Shown here: one piece after another, positions 51,830-63,124 of the stretch
Position numbering within the stretch: position 1 is the stretch's first letter
Layout of the letters: each line of letters begins with the position of its first letter
Assembly (NCBI GenBank): GCA_947561715.1
Contig: OX387197.1
Coordinates: forward strand, 13,265,001-13,329,000
DNA: 64,000 nt
Source: Ascidia mentula
Taxonomy: Eukaryota > Chordata > Ascidiacea > Phlebobranchia > Ascidiidae
Direction of reading: 5' to 3'
Made by a program: the position numbers and the translations under genes
Notes under the pieces: model-generated
What the model was told of the DNA's origin: nothing
The model's input: the letters and a program-made list of their open reading frames with translations, nothing else
Database searches by the model: none

Positions 51830-52782
51830 ATCTTTCAACGGATGCGTTTATCAACCATGGGACGTTTTGTCGCTCGCCGCGATCCTGTTTTTCATGTATT
51901 CAGATAACGGGACGAATTTTGTGGGCGCTGAGCGTGTCCTTCGAGAATCAATCGAAGACTGGAACCAGCGACAAATCAGCAGCTTTCTGCGACAGAAAGC
52001 GATATCCTGGAACTTTAATCCACCGGCTGCAATCCATTTCGGGGGGGCTTGGGAACGGATGATATGTTCCGTTGGAAAAATTATAGTGACACTCCCCCCC
52101 AAGAAGCCTTTGGATGACGATATTCTCCATACGCTGCTACTAGAGGTTGAAAACGTCGTGGATTCGAGGCCACTGACCGACGTTCCGCTGGAAGCTAAAG
52201 AGGACCTGCCTCTAACCCCAAATTGTTTGCTGAAGATCAATCCGAGCGTTGGACGTGACAGCCCCAACCGACTGTTACACTCGCCGCCGTTATAGGGCGG
52301 TACAATTCCTGGCCGACGAGTTATGGCGTCGCTGGGTGCAAGAATACACAGCACGTTCAATCATGTCGAGGCAAAAGTGGCATGACAAAAAGGTAAACCT
52401 TTCTATGGACGGCATCGTTCTGGTGATGACTCACAACACTCCCCGGGGGCAATGGCCTCGGGTGCTGGGAGCACAGTTATTATAGTTACATAACAATGCG
52501 TGCCTTTGTTGGTCTGTACAGTGTCTTGGTCTGGTGGCGTTTTTTTTTCGTTGTTAGTTGTCGTTTGGCAGTGCTGCATATGCTTTGCTTAATCTGCCGA
52601 TTTTATAGATTCTATTTGAATAGGATTCTATTTTGAATAATAAGGCGGTTAACATAGTTAATGCTCATTGAATTGTAAATCAAAGAAGTTAAGGCTTGCT
52701 TTACGCCACAGTTCGGTGAGTTTTGTTGGTAAGCTGTGTGGCGCTATTTTGTTGGTTAGTCATATTAGATTGATGTGTTACA
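51830..52782 (+). mobile_element. BEL-C: broken BEL/Pao remnant (integrase, C-terminal region, partial LTR)
   Basis: The first part encodes integrase core sequence like that of BEL-1 and BEL-B (SDNGTNFVGAERVLRE, GGAWERM) and a DUF5641-like tail (RRRYRAVQFLADELWRRW). The last roughly 300 bp look like an LTR remnant. They carry TTCTATTTGAATAGG near 52611 and TTCGGTGAG near 52713, as in the other BEL LTRs, and end in GTTACA at 52782. Everything 5' of the integrase is missing and the element is broken, with an estimated two to four breaks. It is more decayed than BEL-1 or BEL-B and so probably older. Its right end abuts LINE sequence, so it probably inserted into that LINE. Confidence 0.8.
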
Positions 52783-53253
52783 GAAAACCGCGTTATTTTT
52801 CGTGACGCGCGTCTTTGACTCTGGAAATAAACTTTACGAGCACTGGCAGTTTGGCAAGCGCTGCCGAAGTGTGCGGCGTAAGAATCTAATTAAATGCTTT
52901 CACAAAAATTCTTCTGCGAGAGTCACTAATAGCAACTTTATCTCTCAATCATTTGAAATTGAACAGACAGAGAAACCCACTTTTCCAAACTCTGTTTGTG
53001 CTCTGCATTGAATGTCTTACAACATCGCTTAGACAGGGCGACTTTGAAGGCATACGCCTCCACGATAAAAAATATAAACCATTTGCAGACGATACCATTG
53101 TTTTTACAAAAGGTTCGGATACTGATTCAACAAAAATCTAATTTCAAATTTTAAAGGACTTTGGTGAAATGACTGATTGCAAAGTGAATATGGAAAAGTT
53201 CTCTGCCTTTTTCGTTTGCCCGAATCGCTCAAACCAACATAAACACATTCAAC
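52783..53253 (+). pseudogene. L1/Tx1-like LINE reverse transcriptase fragment, left part
   Basis: Translation shows LINE reverse-transcriptase blocks in order. SSARVTNSNFISQSFEIEQ corresponds to the strand before the conserved RQGxPLSP motif. RQRNPLFQTLFVLCIECL is that motif in degraded form. FEGIRLHDKKYKPFADDTIVF contains the catalytic F/YADD. ILKDFGEMTDCKVNMEKFSAFF follows the active site. These best resemble the L1/Tx1 group. There is a frameshift near 52965, between the first two blocks, and one in-frame TAA at 53139-53141. The fragment lacks the endonuclease and the 5' half, is bounded on the left by BEL-C, and is interrupted on the right by the transposon at 53254. It is dead. Confidence 0.8.
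53246..53253. repeat. 8-bp target-site duplication CATTCAAC of the inverted-repeat transposon
   Basis: CATTCAAC at 53246-53253 recurs at 56545-56552, exactly outside the two ends of the inverted repeats. Removing the element and one copy leaves the LINE reading frame continuous across the site, with HKHIQ followed by QTRLQWALL. Confidence 0.9.
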
Positions 53254-53724
53254 ACCACCCTCATTCTGGCAGAATAATTTTGCAAATTTGCCACATTTTA
53301 CAAGGTAAAACAGGCATTTACTCAAAAATTGGTTTCTTTTGGATTAGAATCAAATTACAGAGATGAGCAAGCAGTTCAAACCTCAAAAAACATTTAAACA
53401 AATTTTTTCGCAGCTGTATCAATCAAAAAAATCGCCTGGATTTGCGATTCAGCATAATGGCGGCATGCAAAAAACTTCCCTAATACAAAGAATTCTGCTC
53501 GGCGTTCTTGCAATAGGTGCCAATATTGACCAATATCACGAGAACGGAAATTTAATGCTCTACCACATGCAATTAACAAATTTGAAATTAAGGTGCCGGA
53601 TGACCTTCAAATCGTCCATTGAAGACCACCCGCTTTTAGCGAATCAGCAGCATAATGGCGTAATGTCGGCATGCGAAAACTTCCCTATTAAAACAATTCT
53701 GCTCGGCGTTCTTGCAATAGGTGC
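53254..53724 (+). repeat. left terminal inverted repeat of the transposon
   Basis: These 471 bp match the reverse complement of about 56063-56544, by eye with a few substitutions and one roughly 15-bp length difference in an A/T-rich stretch. The inner part contains one full and one partial copy of the 205-bp subrepeat in the orientation opposite to the right arm. The match ends at 53724, after GCAATAGGTGC. Confidence 0.85.
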
Positions 53725-54891
53725 AATAAAAGATTCAATTTTGCGCTACATCCCCTTGAACATTTTGATGGTTTTTCAACTAAACTTTTCACAGCACCCT
53801 GCACCAAACGTCTGACTGACTGAGAAGAGCAAAAAATGCACTAAAACTGCACCAAACACGCTGAAAATCGCCCTGGCTACACCACGTGACTTCTTGCTCA
53901 TTAAACAGAAAATTGACCCCAATGCATCACCGGTTGCCTTGTGACGAAACTGAGACTCTCTATGACGCAGGAGTACAAGAATTGCTGATATGCGGTCTTT
54001 AGTCCCATTTTGATAAAATAAAGTTTGGTCCTGGCATTGAAATTCGTTTTGGTCGAAGATTGCCTTTCTTTCTGTTTGTCCCTTATGTCGCAATGACGTT
54101 GATGAGGACATATTTCACGCGTTATCGTTTGACTGTACTGTTGCATTCTATTAGGATTTGATCTCAGATACCGAAGGGTTTATCAACTCGTATGGATTCG
54201 TGGTACCTAGCATGAAAATTTTATTAACCTCCCGCCTATTATCTCCTGACTCCCCTACCAATGACACATTTGCAGGAATTTGTCAGGTGTAGTATGAACT
54301 ACACTACATTTTCAATTTTCTTTTCCCTCAAAAGTAACCATCACAATTCCACTTTTCCTTTTTTTCGAACTGAACAGAGAAGAAATGAAACGACCTGCAC
54401 AGAAAATAGAGCATATTTTTTTACAGTATTTTGTCACAGAAATAAATTATGCAACACATGTCACAGGATAAACAGTAAATACATATGTTTGTGTGTATTG
54501 GAAAAAATAGTATTTAGCGTTAAATATGTCACATACCTCTAAAATTTGTGGCCATTTTATCCAAAGAGCACATGAAAAAGAAATGTAGAAAGCAATCCAT
54601 CATCTAAACATGTAGCAAAAGTGTTTTGTATTTGTTTACAGCAAGGGTGTACAAACTGCAGTGCGCAAATCAACATTTTGTAGCATGTCGAAGGCTGCTA
54701 CGTGGCCCGGCCCTGGAAGTCAACAAATACAATTTTTTACAAATAAAGTGGTGTATTATTGCCAAGTTTGCTGATATGTGCAAATGTACATGATTAAACA
54801 CATGTTGTACTTGCATACTGCCAAAGTTATAAATTTAGAAGGCTTATGTTGTAATCAAGTTTGGTCCTTCAGTCCAGACTGTGCTACACAT
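53725..54891. other. unique central region of the transposon, no recognised gene
   Basis: This 1167-bp AT-rich stretch lies between the two arms. The longest frame, on the minus strand at 53776-54111 (111 codons), matches nothing I recognise and has no neighbouring coding signal. A short stretch near 54643-54730 (AAGGGTGTACAAACTGCAG and GTGGCCCGGCCCTGG) vaguely resembles hAT-type repeat ends, but I cannot define borders. I see no transposase motif. Confidence 0.6.
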
Positions 54892-56315
54892 GACGACATT
54901 ACGCCATTATGCTGATTCGCGAAAAGCGGGTCGTATTCAATGGACGATTTGAAGGTCATCCGGCACCCTAATTTCAAATTTGTTAATTGCATGTGGTAGA
55001 GCATTAAATTTCCGTTCTCGTGATATTGGTCAATATTGGCACCTATTGCAAGAACGCCGAGCAGAATTGTTTTAATATGGAAGTTTTTCGCATGCCGACA
55101 TTACGCCATTATGCTGATTCGCTAAAAGCGGGTGGTCTTCAATGGACGATTTGAAGGTCATCCGGCACCTTAAGTTCAAATTTGTTAATTGCATGTTGTA
55201 GAGCATTAAATTTCCGTTCCCATGATATTGTCAATATTGGCACCTATTGCAAGAACGCCGAGCAGAATTGTTTCAATAAGGAAGTTTTTCGCATGCCGAC
55301 ATTACGCCATTATGCTGCTGATTCGCTAAAAGCGGGTCGTCTTCAATGGGCGATTTGAAGGTCATCCGGCACCTTAATTTCAAATTTGTTAATTGCATGT
55401 TGTAGAGCATTAAATTTCCGTTCCCATGATATTGGTCAATATTGGCACCTATTGCAAGAACGCCGAGCAGAATTGTTTCAATAAGGAAGTTTTTCGCATG
55501 CCGACATTACGCCATTATGCTGCTGATTCGCTAAAAGCGGGTCGTCTTCAATGGGCAATTTGAAGGTCATCCGGCACCTTAATTTCAAATTTGTTAATTG
55601 CATGTTGTAGAGCATTAAATTTCCGTTCCCATGATATTGGTCAATATTGGCACCTATTGCAAGAACGCCGAGCAGAATTGTTTCAATAAGGAAGTTTTTC
55701 GCATGCCGACATTACGCCATTATGCTGCTGATTCGCTAAAAGCGGGTGGTCTTCAATGGGCGATTTGAAGGTCATCCGGCACCTTAATTTCAAATTTGTT
55801 AATTGCATGTTGTAGAGCATTAAATTTCCGTTCCCTTGATATTGGTCAATATTGGCATCTATTGCAAGAACGCCGAGCAGAATTGTTTCAATAGGGAAGT
55901 TTTTCGCATGCCGACATTACGCCATTATGCTGCTGATTCGCTAAAAGCGGGTCGTCTTCAATGGGCAATTTGAAGGTCATCCGGCACCTTAATTTCAAAT
56001 TTGTTAATTGCATGTTGTAGAGCATTAAATTTCCGTTCCCTTGATATTGGTCAATATTGGCACCTATTGCAAGAACGCCGAGCAGAATTGTTTCAATAAG
56101 GAAGTTTTTCGCATGCCGACATTACGCCAATATGCTAATTCGCAAAAAGCGGGTCGTCTTCAATGGGCGATTTGAAGGTCATCCGGCACCTTAATTTCAA
56201 ATTTGTTAATTGCATGTGGTAGAGCATTAAATTTCCGTTCCCTTGATATTGGTCAATATTGGCACCTATTACAAGAACGCCGAGCAGAATTCCTTGTATT
56301 AGGGTAGTTTTTCGC
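54892..56315. repeat. 205-bp subterminal tandem repeat, seven copies
   Basis: The landmark CATGCCGACATTACGCC or its variant lies at 55091, 55292, 55497, 55702, 55907, 56112 and 56315, giving spacings of 201, 205, 205, 205, 205 and 203 bp. Copies are very similar and differ at scattered sites, for example GGGCGATTT against GGGCAATTT and CCCATGATA against CCCTTGATA. The same unit occurs in reverse orientation in the left arm. The right arm has therefore expanded by tandem duplication after the element formed, or by slippage during copying. Confidence 0.9.
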
Positions 56316-56544
56316 ATGCCGCCATTATGCTGAATCGCAAAATCAGGCGATTTTTTTAATTCGCGATTTTTTTGATTGATACAGCTGCGGAAAATGTTGT
56401 TTAAATGTTTTTTGAGGTTTGAACTGCTTGCTCATCTCTGTAATTTGATTCTAATCCAAAAGAAACCAATTTTTGAGTAAATGCCTGTTGTACCTTGTAA
56501 AATGTGGCAAATTTGCAAAATCATTCTGCCAGAATGAGGGTGGT
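56063..56544 (-). repeat. right terminal inverted repeat of the transposon
   Basis: This is the outermost roughly 480 bp of the right arm, the reverse complement of 53254-53724. It ends GAATGAGGGTGGT at 56544, immediately followed by the second copy of the CATTCAAC duplication. Confidence 0.85.
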
Positions 56545-56573
56545 CATTCAACAGACTAGACTTCAATGGGCTT
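56545..56573 (+). pseudogene. LINE reverse transcriptase fragment, short right part
   Basis: The LINE sequence resumes after the transposon, starting with the second CATTCAAC copy, and runs 29 bp to the family-A LTR at 56574. It reads in the same frame as the left part (IQQTRLQWA). The rest of the LINE should lie beyond the family-A element, outside the window. Confidence 0.7.
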
Positions 56574-56593
56574 TGTTACATCTTGTTTGCCAG
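56574..56593 (+). mobile_element. family-A LTR, first 20 bp, interrupted by BEL-B
   Basis: The first 20 bp are identical to the start of the solo LTR at 50694. The LTR is then split by BEL-B and resumes at 63691. The five bases before it (GGCTT, 56569-56573) would be its target duplication; the other copy is outside the window. Confidence 0.9.
56589..56593. repeat. target-site duplication GCCAG of BEL-B
   Basis: GCCAG at 56589-56593 recurs at 63686-63690, just outside the two LTRs of BEL-B. The uninterrupted family-A copy at 50694-51603 shows the empty site, with a single GCCAG at bases 16-20 of the LTR. Confidence 0.95.
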
Positions 56594-57171
56594 TGTAGAT
56601 TCCCAAACCCAATTTCGTTAATTCTTTCACGTTATGTTTTCTATGTTTGGCACAACTCTCGTTATTATGTGACAAAGGCTGCGCAGTAGACGTGCGCGTG
56701 CAGACCGCATGTTTATGTTTTTCATTGCTAATTGTGTTGCCAGTTATTGTGGTACATATAATAATACTGATTCTATTTGAATAAGGTTTTAGTTGCAAAA
56801 CGCGAAATAGTTTGTTGACTGCTTTGCAACAATTGAAAGTTTACTGGATTACTAATGCAACTGAAGGATGTGTTGTCACTACTGATAATTTACGGAATAA
56901 GATCGGTCGCAAAACAGTTCGGTAAGTGCGATTGAATTTGCCATAGTGTGAATTTGTCTATATATTGAATGTACAATTGTGTTTCTTTAACTAGAAACCG
57001 TTCCATTCCTGGCGCGTTGTTGTGCCGGTCGTTCCTGTATCGAATACAAGTGTCTGTTGTGTTTCGCGGGCTCGACTACCTAGAAGATTGGATGGGACGC
57101 GTTTGGGCTAAAGGCCAAAAAACTGCTGTGTAGCGTGTAGCGCCGCCGATCCGCAGAAAAAGCATGTTACA
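56594..57171 (+). repeat. 5' LTR of BEL-B
   Basis: The 578-bp LTR starts TGTAGATTCCC and ends GCATGTTACA. It contains a TATA-like ACATATAATAA near 56754, GATTCTATTTGAATAAGG at 56769 and CGGTAAGT at about 56930. The leader from 57172 to 57218 follows; I could not identify a convincing tRNA primer-binding site in it. Confidence 0.93.
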
Positions 57172-57218
57172 TACAAGTTTCGAACTGTCATTGTTACAAC
57201 CGTTTGTGACGTCACAAC

Positions 57219-59000
57219 ATGCCTGTCCTGACAAAGAAGAAGAAAAAACGGCTTGGCTGTGCATTAAAACAGTTACAAGATGATTACCTCGATGCTGAGA
57301 GGGTGATGCTCAACCGCGAAAAGGAAAAACTGCAAGAAGCGTTGCTTGCCGTAGAAGCAAGCTACACCGAGGTTATGAACCTGTGTGAAGATATGTCCGA
57401 TGAGGCCACGATGCCGGGAAGTGTGTCTCGAAAAGGGATTGTGTTCGAGGCAAGAACGAATTTGACACTCGCGTCAGGCAGTGGCTGCGAGACATTTCAA
57501 CACCGGTGCCGGTCTCGGAAGCTGGTAGCCGTTCACCGCCCGCAAGTAGAACGTCGAAACGATGTGAATCCACTATTCACACTGGGAGCGTAAGATCTTC
57601 TAGGAGCTCGACATACAGTATTAAGTTAAAGGAAAGTCGTGTGAAGCTAAATCTTGCTCGTTTAGCACGCAAGCAAGATGAAGAACGAAAAGAAGAGGAA
57701 TTAAAACAAGCCGAGTTCACTCTTGAACGAGAACTAGAAGAAAGAAAATTGGAAGCTGAACGAGAACTAGCTAAACGAAAATTGGAAGCTGAAATCGCTG
57801 ATCGCGAATCTCAACGGAAGTTAGAATTAGCAGAAGCCGAACTGAACGCATGGGAAGAAGTTGGGAGTGTTTGTTCGTTAAAATACGAACCCCGAAAAGA
57901 CACAGTGTGTCCCAAGAATCCTGAAGAATTAGTGATCGAAGATCCTAAACCAAATGAAATAAAGTTCAAGGAATTCGAACGTCCTAGTCGCCAAAAGGTA
58001 CCACGTGATAATATTTACTCGCCACATAATGGACATACCTCTACGACACAGTTTAGACCTCATTATACGGAGGTTGGTGAACGTTTTCTTCCAAAACCAC
58101 AAATAACAAAGTTTGATGGCGACCCTATGGACTATTGGTCATTTGCAAATCGGTACAAAATTCATATTGCTAGCTGATTGGACTGTGATGATTTAAGACT
58201 TACATACTTGCTGCAACATTGCACGCCGAGTGTTAATGAAAAGCTGAGACACCATACGTCATCCTCAAGCCCTGCAGTCAGCTACGAACTTGCTTGGAAA
58301 GAATTGTACGAACGCTATGGTCAACCACATATCATCGCTCGTTGCTGCGAAAGGAAGTTGCAAGAAAGTCCGAAGATTGGACGAAACGACTCCGACGGTT
58401 TGGAAAAGTTGGCCGTCCTCCTTAAGAGATGCTGCGTATCATTGGAGGAAATCACTGGAATGTCTACCGTAGATTCCGTCGGTTTTATTGTTGCTATTGC
58501 TAGCAAGCTACCTGTGGAGATGCAATGTAAATGGGTTTCTGTATCTGTTGCATTGCAAAGAGAAACGGGTAGAGTCGCGCGTTTCGTGGATTTTGCAAAT
58601 TTCGTTGTAAATCAGAGTGAGGAAGCAAACTCGATATATGGGAAAAGTCTCTTTCCTTTAGGCCCTGAAAAGAATCAAGGTATCAAACGACAAAAGGCGA
58701 CGTCATACAACGCCATTTCTTCTACTGGTGCACAGAAATCGGTGCAGAACGAACAACAGTCTACACAACGAAAGAAACCGTGTCCTTGTTGTGCAAAGCC
58801 GCATGACCTCGTCGTCTGCTATGCGTTTAAACGAAAATCGCATCGTGAGCGACGACAATTTGTGCGAGCGAAAGGTTTGTGTTTCCGGTGTCTTGAAGTG
58901 GGACACATGGTTGTCGATTGTAGCAGTAAGACGGTTTGCGATGAGGAAGGTTGTGGAAGTGCATACCATAATGTGCTACTGCACAATCCGGCGAGACCTC
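57219..59000 (+). pseudogene. BEL-B gag-like region (broken)
   Basis: The region starts with a Lys-rich N-terminus and continues with a charged coiled-coil-like stretch rich in Glu, Lys and Arg at about 57640-57860. A DUF1759-like Gag core follows (PQITKFDGDPMDYWSF at about 58096-58143, and onward). A CCHC zinc knuckle (CFRCLEVGHMVVDC) lies at about 58879-58920. In BEL/Pao elements this part forms the particle and binds the RNA. It is broken and is reported here as a fossil. Confidence 0.8.
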
Positions 59001-59089
59001 GACCGACGGACGCATCTTCGGAGGACAAAAATGGAAATGACTCGGCGTCTTTGACGCAGGGTAGTTGCTTGAATACCGTGGACTGTCAT

Positions 59090-62000
59090 AGTAGCAACTC
59101 ATTGTCCGCTTGGTTAGACATTGTTCCTGTTCGAGTCCGCGTCGGGGACAAGGAAATTGAAACATGCTCTGTTGGACATTGGTTCGGACAAAACCTTCTG
59201 TGAGAAACGGCTGATCAACATGTTGGGGTAGAAGGCGAACCCGTTCGTATGCAGCTCGGTTCGATCAATGGTGCAAAGGAGCTGAGCACCGTGAAAATCT
59301 CCATGTCAGTACTGCCCTTGATGGGAGGAGAGGAGTTCAATTTACCGGAAGTGACGTTACTTGACGAAATCCCTGTCCCGCCTGAGCATGTCCCAAAGTT
59401 TGGAACACCTGTTCGGCCCAAGCATCTGAAGGGAGTACATTTACCGCAAATCAAAGGTGGGTCTGTCACATTACTTATTGGTACAGACAACTACTTAGTT
59501 CATCGATGTTTGGAGAGTCGGTTCTCTCCTGATCCGGAGTACCCGGACGCTGTCAAAACGCTTCTAGGTTGGTTGCTAAGAGGTTATGCTCCACAGAAAA
59601 CCTCCAGGGGCTGTAGTTTTCTGTTGCAAGGAATTGAACGTTTCAATTCCTTTAATAACATCGATGACGTCATCGTGACCGATGATGGTGAAACTTACCC
59701 CATGCGAAGTGGTGATTTGGGGGATGCCGAATCCTTCCTCCAGTGGCTCCGGAGCAACAGGGAAGCAATGGAGTTTGGATTGAAGTTTTTAGCAGAAGAC
59801 GTCATTGCATATGACATCATGGCCAAGCAAGTGGAACACAAAGATGGACATTACCAGTTACCGCTGTTGTGGAGAAATTCGGCAGATGTTCTTCCCAACA
59901 CTTTAAAATTAGCACAGAAACGACTGTCTGGTCTTAGGAAGCGTTTGTCACGTGATGCAAGTTTAAGTCAAAAGTATGTTCAGCAGATGCAAATCCTTTT
60001 GGAAAAGGGTTATGCCGAACGGGTACCAGAAGAAGAAATTAGTACTGATGGTCGGAAGTGGTACCTTCCTCACCACCCCGTGGTAAACCCAAAGAAGCCG
60101 GATAAGCTTCGAATCGTTTTTGACTGTGCCGCAAAGTGCGACGGTAACTCTATCAACGATCAATTGATGAAAGGACCAGACTTAATGAACTCATTAGTTG
60201 GAGTGCTTCTGAGATTCCGCAAAGAAGCCGTGGCTTTGGTTGCGGACATAGAAGCCATGTTCCATCAAGTACGCGTCACGCAGCAGGATCGTGACGCCTT
60301 CAGATTCTTGTGGTGGCCAGGAGGCGACACACTGAAGGATCCTGTGCCTCACCCAATGACTGTTCATTTATTTGGCGCGAAGTCGTCCCCAAGCTGCGCC
60401 ACATTCTGCCTACGTGAAACCGCACGTGAATTTGGAAAGTTTTTTGATCCTCGTGTTGCCGAGGTTGTGAGAAAAAACTTTTATGTGGACGATTGTTTAT
60501 TATCAATCCCCACAGAAACAATGGGAATTAAAATGGTGGAAAATTTGAGAAGTCTACTGTCCATGGGAGGTTTCAGGCTGACAAAATGGTTGTCATCGAG
60601 TGATGCTGTGATGACCTCTGTTCCTAACGGAGAAAGGTCCAAATTAATCCAGAACATTCCGCTTGGCGGAGAGGTACAGGAACGTGTTCTGGGAATCAGC
60701 TGGCGTCTTCCGGAGGACGAGTTTGGATTTAATGTCGTCCTGCCGGACAAACCGATTACGTGACGTGGAATGCTCTCCGTGACAAACTCCCTGTTTGACC
60801 CCCTTGGACTCGTTGCACCCGTGGTCCTAGAAGCCAGATTGATCTACAGGGACGTGTGTCAACAGAAGATTGGATGGGACGATGTCGTGCCGACCACGGA
60901 TCAAGCCAGGTGGCGAAAATGGCGAGAAAGCCTCTGTGACCTTTGTGAGGTAAGAATACCTCGTTTTTATCGAATGACCACCAATGCGTCCAAAGTACAG
61001 TTACATGTTTTTGCTGACGCTTCGTCAGAAGCACGAGGTTGTGCTTGTTACCTGAGGTCAGTAGATGACCGCTCGAACGTTACCGTGCTCTCTGGTGATG
61101 GGCAAATCACTGCTTTCCGGTTCGGGAAGGCAAACCATACCACGACTGGAACTGGAGGCTGCTTTGGATGCAGTAAAAATGTCACGAACAGTGAAGGAGG
61201 AACTTGATTTAGAAGACTGTCCTTGTCTGTTTTGGACTGACTCATCCATCGTGCTGCAGAGTTTGCACGCCGACAGTAAGAACTTTCCTATATTTTCGCG
61301 AAATCGAATTACACAGATTTTGAATCACTCATGTGTCCATGATTGGATGCACGTGCCAACCGACGAGAACCCGGCTGATGCAGCGTCTCGCGGTGTTACT
61401 GCCAATGCACTGTGCAGTGGAATGTGGTTAACCGGACCTGAGTTCCTGCGAAAGACACCCGACCAGTGGCCAAATCGATTTACTAAGAAACCAACTACTG
61501 CTGAGGTCTACAAAAGCTTTGACTTGGAAAGAATCAAGGCGGATGTTTTCCTCACAACGCTCGAAGAAAAAGGTACTGATCGTTTGATTGTCTATTTTTC
61601 ATCACTACATCGTTTGAAGTTGACAACTGCATGGTTGCTCAGGTTTAAACGCTACTTGTACTGTAAAGCTAAAAAGAAAGAGATGACCGTGTCACACTCG
61701 CCTATATCCGTTGTCGAATTAAAAATTGTTGAGTCAGAACTCGTCAAGTTTGTGCAGCGTCAGCACTTTGCTGATTGGCTTGCATCGCTACCCACGGTAA
61801 ACTGCTGCCAAAATCTGCGCTCCATAGGCTCGACCCTATATTGAAGAACGACATACTTCGTGTTGGCAGCAGACTCGACAACGCGACGTTGAGCTACGAA
61901 ACAAGGCATCCGGCGATTCTGCCAAATGATTGTCGCCTAACGGAATTAATTACCCAAGAAGTGCACGCCCAAGGTGCGGGGCATGCTGGTATCAACTACA

Positions 62001-63073
62001 CATTGAGTTTGTTGTGCCAGCGTTACTGGATAGAGAACGCCCGAGCGACTGTTCGTCGGGTTATACGCCATTGCTTGTTTTGCCGACGAAGAAACGCCAA
62101 GCCAGGACAGCAGCCGATGGCTGACCTGCCTCCGTCCAGATTGCAGGTTGACGAACCACCATTCTCACACGTCGGTGTGGACTATTTCGGACCTTTGCTG
62201 ATCAGACAACGCAGATGCGAAATAAAAAGGTACGGATGTCTGTTTACGTGTATGACGACACGTGCTGTTCATTTAGAAGTTGCTGCCGACCTAACTACAG
62301 ACGCCTTTTTAAATGTCTTGAGGCGATTTCTTGCACGACGTTGTCCAATATCACACATTTACTCGGATAACGGAACCAATTTCGTCGGTGCCAACCGCGT
62401 TATGAAGGAAGACGTGGAAAAATGGAACCAAAATCAGATCTGTGACTACTTGCGCCAGCGGAAGGTGAAGTGGTCGTTCAACCCACCAGGAGCAAGCCAC
62501 ATGGGTGGAGTGTGGGAACGGATGATCAGAACCGTCCGAAGAATTATGATGGCGATTTATCCTGAGGGAAAACTAGACGATGACGCCCTACACACGTTGC
62601 TGTTGGAGGTGGAGAACATCATAAATTCACGACCTCTAACTGAAGTTTCCCTGGAAGTTGGTGAAGACATGCCCTTGACGCCAAACCACCTATTAAGAAT
62701 TAACCCATCGGTGGGATTGCCGCCGACGATGACCTACCCGAGCGATTGCTATGCCAGACGCCGATACCGCCTGGTTCAGCATGTTGCCGATGAGTTTTGG
62801 CAACGATGGCTGAGGGAGTACCCCCGGACAATCATCTCCAGACAAAAATGGCACACCAGGAGAAGTAATTTTTCCAAAGGTGATGTTGTGCTGCTCGTCG
62901 ATGATTCTGCTCCACGATGTCGATGGCCTCTTGGAAAAGTCACCGAACTACTCCATGATAAACACCAGGTGGTGAGGAGCGTTGCAGTGAAGACGGCCGG
63001 CGGTTTCCTCAGGAGACCCATCACTAAGCTCTGCGTGGTGATCCCCGCGCAGGAGAATGAGACTGAGTTGTGA
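59090..63073 (+). pseudogene. BEL-B pol-like region (broken)
   Basis: The order is protease region (about 59100-59250); reverse transcriptase with YVDD at 60482-60493; RNase H (about 60980-61270); integrase zinc finger (about 61930-62090); integrase core with SDNGTNFVG near 62360 and GGVWERM near 62505; and a DUF5641-like C-terminal region (about 62740-63060). It is the same architecture as the BEL-1 polyprotein, with clear but divergent sequence. It is broken and unlikely to give a working polyprotein. Confidence 0.85.
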
Positions 63074-63124
63074 ATCTTTGTGTCGATGTAAAATTGGTAC
63101 AATGCCCAATTTTCGGGGGGAGGA

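Larger units (their letters stand above)
53254..56544. mobile_element. non-autonomous DNA transposon with long terminal inverted repeats (foldback-like)
   Basis: The 3291-bp element starts ACCACCCTCATTCTGGCAGA and ends with its reverse complement. The inverted repeats are about 470 bp with few mismatches. An 8-bp target duplication flanks it. Inside the right arm a roughly 205-bp unit repeats seven times, while the left arm has only about 1.3 units. I found no transposase, so it must have been moved by an enzyme encoded elsewhere. An 8-bp duplication fits hAT, P, Merlin-like or some Mutator-like elements. Long inverted repeats with internal tandem repeats recall foldback elements and Galileo of the P superfamily. 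The termini do not match the usual hAT CAGNG start, so I leave the superfamily open. Confidence 0.85.

Noticed and set aside
52486-52520. Satellite remnant in BEL-C (ATAGTTACATA)
   Set aside because: Only 11 bp match the monomer and the flanks do not, so I treat it as coincidence.
53776-54111. 111-codon minus-strand frame inside the transposon
   Set aside because: No recognisable domain, no related neighbour and AT-rich noncoding context; it is most likely chance.
54643-54730. hAT-type element end (AAGGGTGTACAAACTGCAG ... GTGGCCCGGCCC)
   Set aside because: It vaguely resembles such ends, but I could not find a partner terminus or a target duplication.
50694-56593. The two family-A LTRs as the two ends of one element
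   Set aside because: The first has its own target duplication in satellite DNA, and the space between holds satellite, BEL-C, LINE and transposon sequence in place of an element interior.
57172-57218. tRNA primer-binding site after the BEL-B 5' LTR
   Set aside because: A primer site is expected here, but I could not match it to a tRNA 3' end with confidence.
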